From NCBI RefSeq assembly GCF_000346465.2, contig NC_034015.1, positions 3,268,658-3,332,657 of the forward strand: a stretch of DNA of 64,000 bases, written 5' to 3'. This document shows positions 57,446 to 64,000 of the stretch, piece after piece. This stretch comes from Prunus persica (taxonomy: Eukaryota > Streptophyta > Magnoliopsida > Rosales > Rosaceae). Numbering within the stretch: position 1 is the stretch's first letter; every line of letters begins with the position of its first letter. A program made the translations under genes and the position numbers. Below the pieces are notes generated by a model. That model ran no database searches and had not been told where the DNA came from. It was given only the letters and a program-made list of their open reading frames with translations.

Positions 57446-57799
57446 TTACGTAGCATCCTCCTCTGTCATATGCAAATCATCTGCTTTGTGCTTTCTTCTT
57501 TGGGCACGAATTCTCTGCTTTTCTTTTCTGTAATGGGCTTTGTTAACCTGCCGAGTCAAATAAGCCAACTTCTGCTCAGCTCCGACACACTTTTGAGTCC
57601 AATAATGGACCAAGGAAGAGTTGTGTTCTAGTTTGTTCTTCATATAATTTATTTCCACAGCAGGATCATCGGAGTCCTCCTCGCTTGCGGAGGAGGTTGG
57701 AAGAGGCAGTGGTGGACAGGACCTTGGATAATCGGGGACATATTCCCATGACCCATCGGAGTCCGCCTGATTCGCATTGGCGCTTCAACTAGCGGACAT
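57446..57799 (-). pseudogene. Small acidic/basic ORF (~117 aa) with TATA box, premature TGA at codon 5
   Basis: I do not recognise the family. Starting at the ATG at 57799 the frame reads MSAS, TGA, then SANANQADSDGSWEYVPDYP, an acidic SEEDSDDPAVEINYMKN, and a basic helical tail (YRKEKQRIRAQRRKHKADD), ending at 57446. TATATAAA lies at 57937-57930, about 130 nt upstream of the ATG. The spacing W-x5-G-x-E-x3-A-x-L (in HYWTQKCVGAEQKLAYL) is shared with the ORF at 60017-60451. The two are in the same orientation 2.2 kb apart and are probably diverged tandem paralogues. The stop may be real inactivation; translation from a later Met (57658 is only an in-frame non-ATG start) is not obvious. Confidence 0.45.
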
Positions 57800-57937
57800 A
57801 TTGAAAAAATCTTCAGATTGGGGGATTGGGCTGAAGGTTTGTATACAAAAAAGACAACTTGAGAGAAGAAAAGAGAGAAAAGAAGATTTGGATGTAAGGC
57901 AATGAGTATCCCATAGCCATAAAACAACGTTTATATA

Positions 57938-59120
57938 TTATGTTCGGAAGTTTTCCATTTTGTCATTTCTGTTTTTGTCCCATCAGTTTTTTAATATTTT
58001 TTTAAATATATATATATTTTAAAAGTAATCAAAGCGTTTGATTTAGTTAGGTTCAATTCGGATTAAAGCCTCGTATCAATCGCAGGAGCCTCTTATGATT
58101 AGTTCAAATATTAGCATACACTTGAATTTTGATTTATCAAGTTTCAATGAGTTCGTAGCAATTTGCGAAATATTTTCCCCATTTTTGTATATTTAGTTAT
58201 GAATTTTCTAGGAAAATAGCAATATAATAATAATTTTGGTTGCAAAGGAAGGATGTGGCAATGGTCACTGACATACACGTGTGCACCTACTAAAGGGGGA
58301 TGCGGTCAGGTCCCGCCATGAGTCTTATTTCGTTATTTTTAAATTTTTGAATGCAAAATTATTTCAAAAATGGTAATAAATAGGAGAAAAATAGGAAAAA
58401 TGCACCGAAAATTGCTTCCAGCTCACTGTGCCTTTACAAAACTGGGGGAAGCTATAAATCATCCAAAGTGCTTTCGAAAACTCACTTTCTTACTGAATTT
58501 CATCTGATGTGACAATACAGAGTGTACACTTCATCTTCGGAATATGGTGATAACTCGCTTTCCTTTCAACTGTAGCATTATATTTTACAAAAATTAGAAG
58601 TATATTTCCTTAATGTTCATTATCTAATTTATAATAACACAAGTATCAGTTTCATTTGCTTCATATATAATTGTTGGGAAAAATATTTCTAATTTTCTGC
58701 TTTCAATTGACAGACACAATATGGTTCTTGTTATTTCATTGCTAAAATTATATATTTGATACCAATAAGCTAACCTCTGAAATGCCAAGTTACGAACATA
58801 ATTACCTACCATATAAGATCAAATAAATGCTCAAACCCCAAAACTCACCCAATTACTTAAAAAAAGGGGGAAAGAAAACATACTTCCAAATAAATTTCTT
58901 CAGCATTGTATTTAGTAATTTATTTTTCTGCATAGCAGCATTATTTTATTCAAATGAACCAAAATGGAAAGACAGAAGAGCATGGACCTCATTTCTTAGA
59001 ACGAGAACTGATTTCAAGCCTTTCAGAAGGTGACCTTGAAGAACAATGTAGCGATTGCGCAAGTATTGTAGCCCAATCCGATTACAACGAACCTTAAGGG
59101 TCTTCGTTGGGATTCGATCC
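57938..59120. other. Intergenic AT-rich region, no gene seen
   Basis: Low-complexity AT sequence with scattered short ORFs (for example 58827-59033) that show no domain or codon bias I trust. Confidence 0.5.
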
Positions 59121-59573
59121 TAATGGGTCAGGTATGAAGGACAAAAAACGGGTTTGGGGATGGGTATGGTGTTCGGGGAGGGGCGGGGATGATATTTTAA
59201 TCCCCAACCCAAACCCTCCCACTTAGAATATATATATATATAATTTTTTTTATGAGATATATATATTATAGTATATATAAATATTCTATTAAAGTGATTG
59301 TATCGACAAAGCTTTGTATTTTATATTATTATATTATATTTTATACAAATCTTAAGCCACACTACTTATTTATTTAGTTAACTTCCAATATATATATAAA
59401 TATTCTTATATTGTCTTCTAAGTATGTATTATATACATTCATTATCTTGTCTTAGTACTTTTTTTCTTTCTTTTCAATAAAGTAGTTATCTATTCGTTTT
59501 TTCTTCCCTAATGGGGCGGGGATGGGGATGAAAATGGCATACCCACCCCCGATTCGACCCATTGCCATCCCTA
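59121..59573. mobile_element. Non-autonomous hAT-like MITE (relic)
   Basis: The right end, reversed, reads TAGGGATGGCAATGGGTCG, a common plant hAT terminus. The left part has related GGGTTTGGGGATGGGTA and GGGGCGGGGATGA words in the complementary sense, and the core is AT-rich. The left terminus is degraded and no target duplication was found. Confidence 0.55.
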
Positions 59574-60016
59574 AATGAACGAGATAAAGCCAACCCTCCA
59601 TTACTTGATTACTATGAGATATACCCATTTCGCAAAACCTCGATTATCAACAAATCCACCTTTGTTGTTTCTATTCCATGTCTTTTAGGCATTTTTATTA
59701 CACTAAAGAAATATGTTCACAGAAAATAATATAAACAAACTTCATAAAAGCACAACAATTTATCTAGAGAAAAGTACGCATAATCAACCAAAAACAGTTT
59801 CCCCATATTTTTCCGATTTTTCTTCACATCTTATAGTTTGGAAACGTATAAGATACCTATGAAGTGTCCAAAGCAGAATTTTTACACCTTCATGAGCACA
59901 CACAAATTTTGAATAAATGTACTCAAAATGAACCACACATTTTTTCCAAACAAACATACTGAAAAAAACCAAAATTAACTTTCTCCAACGACGGTTTACT
60001 CCGTGGTGATCCTATC

Positions 60017-60451
60017 CTAGTTGTAGCTTGGGACAACACATCTTGTATACTCGCAGATCAGGTCAAACCCTTTGCGTGCTTCTGCTTCCCTCATCTGCAC
60101 AAACTCATTCGAAGCACTGAACCTTCGAAAACCTTTTCCTTTTGCAAGCCTAACCCTCACTTTCATTATTTTGACTGATCGAAGGTGTAATTTTGCTTTA
60201 GTTTTCTCCTTCCCCAATGTTTCTTTATACCATCTTAGACATATCTTCTGCCGTTTGATTTCCATGATCAACGCATTGTACCGCATCTGTCTGATAGGAG
60301 CTGCATCATTGTGGTCCTCAGATGAAAACTTTATGGATTTCGCAGCTCCTTCAGCAACATCTTTAGTTTTATTATTCCTCTGCGACAAAGGCTCTGCATT
60401 TTTTGCTAGAGTTGTTATAAGTATGGGGGGAGTTTTTGTAGGTGAACCCAT
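60017..60451 (-). CDS. Hypothetical protein, 144 aa, unrecognised family, own TATA box
   Basis: Single-exon ORF, MGSPTKTPPILITTLAKNAE to CVVPSYN, with no domain I know. It is basic. An acidic patch (SSEDHNDAAPI) precedes a helical, lysine/arginine-rich region (MEIKRQKICLRWYKETLGKE, then KLHLRSVKIMKVRVRLAKGKG). TATAAATA at 60523-60516 lies about 65 nt upstream of the ATG, with a short leader, which supports a real transcription unit. The W-x5-G-x-E-x3-A-x-L spacing is shared with the ORF at 57446-57799. Upstream, an array of ~143-bp tandem repeats begins within about 100 bp of the ATG. It could be a young or lineage-specific gene. Function is unknown, possibly nucleic-acid-binding by composition only. 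Confidence 0.5.
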   Translation of the reverse strand: MGSPTKTPPILITTLAKNAEPLSQRNNKTKDVAEGAAKSIKFSSEDHNDAAPIRQMRYNALIMEIKRQKICLRWYKETLGKEKTKAKLHLRSVKIMKVRVRLAKGKGFRRFSASNEFVQMREAEARKGFDLICEYTRCVVPSYN

Positions 60452-60515
60452 TGTGAGTTTAGGGTTGTTTGGAGCAAGTAGTGGTGCAATGGGAGGAAAA
60501 ATACTCTTACAATGG

Positions 60516-60523
60516 TATTTATA
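60516..60523 (-). promoter_or_regulatory. TATA box of the 144-aa ORF
   Basis: TATAAATA on the minus strand (CTCTATAAATACC), 65-72 nt upstream of the ATG at 60451. This is the usual plant distance for a 30-40 nt leader. Confidence 0.6.
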
Positions 60524-60544
60524 GAGCAGTCCCCATATTCATTT

Positions 60545-61100
60545 TACCCGCCAAAATGAAATTGTTGACTTGGAGTGGGGAGCTGCAAATTTAGTTACCT
60601 TCAGAACTGGTGATGTCATATTTGCATTATTTGTATCATAAACACTATTTTCATTTTCTTTACTGGTGATATGCGTTTAGATTTAGTATTATATTTGTGA
60701 AGATGAAACTGTTAACTTGGTCATGTTCAAATGTAAGTTACCTTCAGAACTTGTGATGTGATATTTGCATTATCAGTATCATAAGCACTTTTTTCAATTT
60801 CTTTACTGGTGATATGCGTTCATATTTAGTATCATATTTGCCAAGATGAAACTGTTTACTTGGTCATGTTCAATTTAGATTACCTTCATAACTAGTGATG
60901 TTATATTTGCATTATTAGTATCATAAACATTGTTTTCATTTTCTTTACTGTTAATGGTGCTTCGATATTTAGTTTCATATTTGCCAAGATGAAACTGCTC
61001 ACTTGGTCATGTTCAAATGTTACTAAGTTTAGCTTCATAAGTAGTGATGTGATATTTGCATAATTATTATCATCAAAAGTATTTTTAATTTTTTGATTGC
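60545..61100. repeat. ~143-bp tandem repeat array, about 3.5-4 units
   Basis: Unit starts (gttaccttcagaactggtga and variants) fall at about 60595, 60737, 60880 and 61027. Each unit contains TGATATTTGCATTAT-AGTATCATAA, TTCATTTTCTTTACTG and GCCAAGATGAAACTG-TTACTTGGTCATGTTCAA. A partial unit overlaps the promoter of the 144-aa ORF at 60545-60594. The last unit is cut by the Cassandra LTR at 61113. Confidence 0.88.
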
Positions 61101-61112
61101 TGACGTTGATAA

Positions 61113-61470
61113 TGTAACATCCCACATCGACCAATGGAGAGGGGGTGATGTACCTTATATGCACATACCCACCTTCATCTACCACGAGGCCTTTTGAGAG
61201 CTCACTGGCTTCGAAGTCATAAGAACTTCGAAGTTAAGCGAGTTTGGGCTAGAGCAATCCCAGGATGGGTGACCCGCTGAAAAGTGGCTCGTGAGTTCCA
61301 AGAAACAAAATCGTGAGGGTATGGGGGTTCCAAAGAGGACAATATCGTGCTACGGCGGAGCCTATCCGGGATGTGATATAATGATATCAGAGCCATTCTA
61401 CAGTGTGGTGCGAGTGTGCCGACGAGGACGTCAGGCCCTTAAGGGGGTGGATTGTTCAATTTACAAGGGA
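61113..61470 (+). mobile_element. Cassandra TRIM retrotransposon: 5-prime LTR, primer site, internal region
   Basis: The LTR runs from TGTAACATCCCACATCGACC (61113) to GGGATGTGATA (about 61378). A primer site TGATATCAGAGCCA follows at 61382-61395 (one base from the tRNA-iMet consensus), then the short internal sequence GTGTGCCGACGAGGACGTC and the polypurine-like TTAAGGGGGTGGATT. The 3-prime LTR is missing. The LTR embeds a 5S-rRNA-like sequence, the defining feature of Cassandra. Confidence 0.9.
61208..61299 (+). other. 5S rRNA-derived sequence within the Cassandra LTR
   Basis: The words AGAACTTCGAAGTTAAGCGA, GTTTGGGCTAGAGCA and AGGATGGGTGACC match the A-box, intermediate element and C-box part of plant 5S rRNA (internal Pol III promoter). 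It is diverged and not a functional 5S gene. Confidence 0.85.
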
Positions 61471-61893
61471 GATTACTGAAATTTCGGCTGAAAGTCTCAG
61501 TACTTAGTAAGTGGGCCTGACATCAGTACGATGTCGGAAATATGATGGGATTCGTCCTGGGTTATGAGGAATTTGGAGCAGGTCATGTCAAATAAGCAGT
61601 ACCATAAATGCGAAGACCCAAGAGCAGTAAATAGGCCTGTTGGAGTGAGAACACTAATTTGCGGCCTCCACCTTCGTCGAGGTGTGTGAACTGTCTTTTC
61701 AATCACACCGGTTGGGAAACGAAGACAATAATACATGATCTAAACTCAATGTTGTCTTTGTCCATAGTTCAGGTGACGATAGTTGGGAAACTTTCCAATA
61801 CATAGAACCCGACACTTATTTCTTGGTCTAAAAAGGACATCGTTAATTATTCCTCCCGATACCATTTTCACTCCCTCTTCTCCAACAACCCAG
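61471..61893. other. Unrecognised stretch, no gene seen
   Basis: It follows the point where the Cassandra 3-prime LTR should begin. No repeat partner or coding frame in this window was recognised. Confidence 0.4.
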
Positions 61894-62376
61894 ATGGACA
61901 TCCCAGACTTGGCATGGTTTAAGGTGCTGCTTTTGGTTGCAAAGCACTTCTCTTAAGATCTTTACAGCATGGCAGGAACATGCAAGTTATTTGAATAAAT
62001 GCTCAATGATCTTGAGGTTTGGCGAACAGTGTCAATAGAGAAGTACTAGTGGCATGAGGACTGGTACGGGTTTCATGAAGGGAAAATTGTTGAGTTCTTG
62101 CAAAAGTGCAAAGAACATAACAATCAAGAAATCATTTAGAGAGAAGCTTTTAATGACTTCTTCATATACAAAGATGATGAGGCAGTCAACAACATGCGGG
62201 TGGCTGCTATGGCAGGGCATATGGAATCCTCCTACATTGTTGGCTTCCTAGGGTTGTTGAACCCTACGGATGGCAAGGAGGATGCGACGGAATTTTTGTG
62301 CCATCTAAGCAAAACCAAGAAAATTGATATGCAAGCATGCAGGGGTTCAATTATCAATCGACTGCTACAATTTTGA
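61894..62376 (+). pseudogene. F-box-associated (At2g35280/At1g67623-like) protein pseudogene
   Basis: One continuous plus-strand frame from ATG 61894 to TGA 62374-62376, broken by four in-frame stops. Readable blocks are DIPDLAWFKVLLLVAKHFS, DLYSMAGTCKLFE, WHEDWYGFHEGKIVEFLQKC, REAFNDFFIYKDDEAVNNMR, VAAMAGHMESSYIVGFLGLL and an Ala-Cys-Arg end. This resembles small plant F-box proteins in which an F-box-like start (L-x3-LL-VA, DL-x5-CK) is followed by a TPR/Sel1-like region (F, AA-GH-ASY-G). All stops (TAA, TAA, TAG, TAG) fit CAA or CAG with C-to-T change. The gene is dead; the family call is by pattern memory. Confidence 0.6.
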
Positions 62377-62387
62377 GCATGGTGACT

Positions 62388-64000
62388 TGTAACAACCCGA
62401 ACCTTAATTAATTATTAATTATTAATTTATTCAAATAAAAGACAAAAATAACCCTAGAATATTTTATTAGGTTTAAAGTTGACTTTTTGACGGGGAAAGA
62501 ATTTGGGAATTTCGCTTGTACCATTGCGTAGATCACGTCGAAATGAGTCCGTAGATGCGTAGTAGGCTCAAATTCGACTGGTATCGAGAAAGATACGATC
62601 AAAATAAGTAGAGGGGCAAAACTGTAATTTTGTAAAAAGTCAGATTTTTATTTTTCTTCTTTCTCTTCCTCTCTCTCTCTCTCTCTCTCTACCCGTGACA
62701 GAACCCTTCCCACCCTTCGAATTTTTCAACCGTCGCTCCTTCAACCCCCATAGCCACAACCACACCCCACACCCTCGAGACAAAACCTAAAACGTTCGGC
62801 CTCGCTCCACCGTCACACCCTAGCCCATCACTGCCATCAACCACCACTCCAGTCACCGAAAATCGAAGAAAACTCGTCGGTTTTCGTTCGATTATTCATG
62901 GCTTCGATCCCTCTCCTCCGGCCACCGTTACCGACGACTAAGGTATGCTTCCTCACCTATTTTCCATGCTCTACCTGATGATTGGGTAGGAATTGACCAA
63001 TTTGTAGTCTAGGTAATTCGATTTTCGAGTCAATGTTTGGCAGATTTTTGAATTGAAATTCCAGCCACTTCTAGTCATTTTTTGGGGTAGGTCCAAGAAC
63101 AAAAGTGGCTCCAATCGATGTCCTACCTAATGCAGGAATCTTGGCCCTTAATTTTGAGGTTTTTCTGGCAGCCGCTATCGCTTAGGATACCCACACGCTG
63201 CCGGCCGTGGGCACTGCAGGAAAGGGGCATTGTGTCCCAATGCGATCCCCTAGTTGTCACAAGCGCATAGGTGTGCTCGGATTCCAATTCGGACACCGTT
63301 TGAGTTTCGAACGGATTTTGCCTATTGTGCGATTTCCAAGTTCAATATGTTCAGACCGTTGGATCGAACTCAAACTCACGTATGTTGTACCTCGTATTTC
63401 TAGGATCATATAGGATTCAACAGATCATGAATCGGAGTCCCGGATACTCCGAAATCGGGAACCCTAGGGTGAAATTAACTGTAACAGTCCTATCGTGATT
63501 AATCCGACAGTCCGATTTGGATCAAACTTGCAAGACATGGTTATTTAAATATGTAGAACGTGTAGAAACTCTCGGATTGACAATTAGAGGTCGTGGACCC
63601 CACGGGGTCCTGGGTGGACCAATATGAAAATCTCTCGCTTATCGAGTCTCGGGTCTTTTTAGATCATTCTTATAATGGAAATTGCTTAAGTGGGCATAGG
63701 AATGGTCTTAAAATAAGTGCATGCACTTCTAGAAGCCGGGGGTTAGGGTTTTGGATTAAATGATTATGTTGAGCTATTTTATTAATTAAATATTTGTAAT
63801 GGTTTAAATAGGTACTCGGGCTCCATCGGGCCCGCATGAGGGACCCTCGAAGGGTCAAGCTAGCTCGGACACTCAGTGAGCGGACTTTTGTTTATAAATA
63901 ATTTTATGCATTTAAGTTTCATTATTTGATCTTGAATAAGTATTTAATAACTATGGCTTTCCAAGCATGATTAATTGGATTTAAATATTTTTATTTACTT
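62388..64000 (+). mobile_element. LTR of the long-LTR retrotransposon family (second copy, runs off window)
   Basis: Begins TGTAACAACCCGAACC after TGACT. It follows the solo LTR at 14219-16869 closely: GTTGACTTTTTGAC, ACCATTGCGTAGA-CACG, a (CT)n block, TTTTTGGGGTAGGT-CAAGAACAAAAGTGGCTCCAA, GGATACTCCGAAATCG and AGAAGCCGGGGGT. The window ends before its 3-prime end, so whether it is solo or part of a full element cannot be seen. Confidence 0.85.

Noticed and set aside
61208..61299. A genuine 5S rRNA gene
   Set aside because: Only part of 5S is present, it is diverged, and it is flanked by Cassandra LTR sequence with a primer site downstream.

Overview
The window is nuclear DNA from a flowering plant, almost certainly a eudicot. 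The evidence is two intron-rich plant genes, plant-type LTR retrotransposons with initiator-Met-tRNA primer sites, a Cassandra-type 5S-rRNA-bearing TRIM, a MuDR-type Mutator, and nuclear copies of plastid DNA. A woody rosid such as Prunus (Rosaceae) is my guess from the style of the repeats; nothing here proves it.

Two host genes look intact, both on the minus strand. Positions 2473-10923 hold a 17-exon GH51 alpha-L-arabinofuranosidase. All splice phases join, giving 660 residues with both catalytic glutamates. Positions 20759-27066 hold a 14-exon ALADIN/AAAS nucleoporin of 446 residues. Its intron 5 looks like GC-AG, and its intron 6 looks like a U12-type AT-AC intron with a perfect TTCCTTGAC branch site.

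Between the two genes lies a large inverted duplication (about 11.42-17.47 kb against 17.98-20.53 kb). Both arms carry decayed fragments of a DUF2828-like gene. The left arm alone also carries a 2.65-kb solo LTR with a perfect 5-bp target duplication and a roughly 0.9-kb GC-rich-ended insert.

From 27.6 kb to the end the window is mostly transposons, several nested. They are: a complete-length but coding-dead MuDR-like element (27643-33321) with a GRF zinc-finger ORF; a 5-prime scrap of a ribosomal protein L12 gene; a minus-strand Ty3/gypsy remnant (34026-36680); hAT-like relics; a deleted cousin of the MuDR element (about 39.0-39.5 kb); plastid-derived psbH/petB-region and ycf4 DNA (about 39.65-40.87 kb); a LINE (40.91-44.37 kb) holding a hAT element with an 8-bp target duplication; and a second LINE (44.37-57.3 kb) split by an 8.5-kb Ty3/gypsy Tat-like element (46144-54678). 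The Tat-like element has lost its integrase core, has an additional RNase H, and carries an antisense spliced ORF.

Two small minus-strand ORFs (57446-57799 and 60017-60451), each with a TATA box, share spaced residues and may be an undescribed small gene family. The second lies next to an array of roughly 143-bp tandem repeats. The window ends with a Cassandra fragment, an F-box-associated-like pseudogene whose four stops all fit C-to-T decay, and the start of a second LTR of the same family as the solo LTR.
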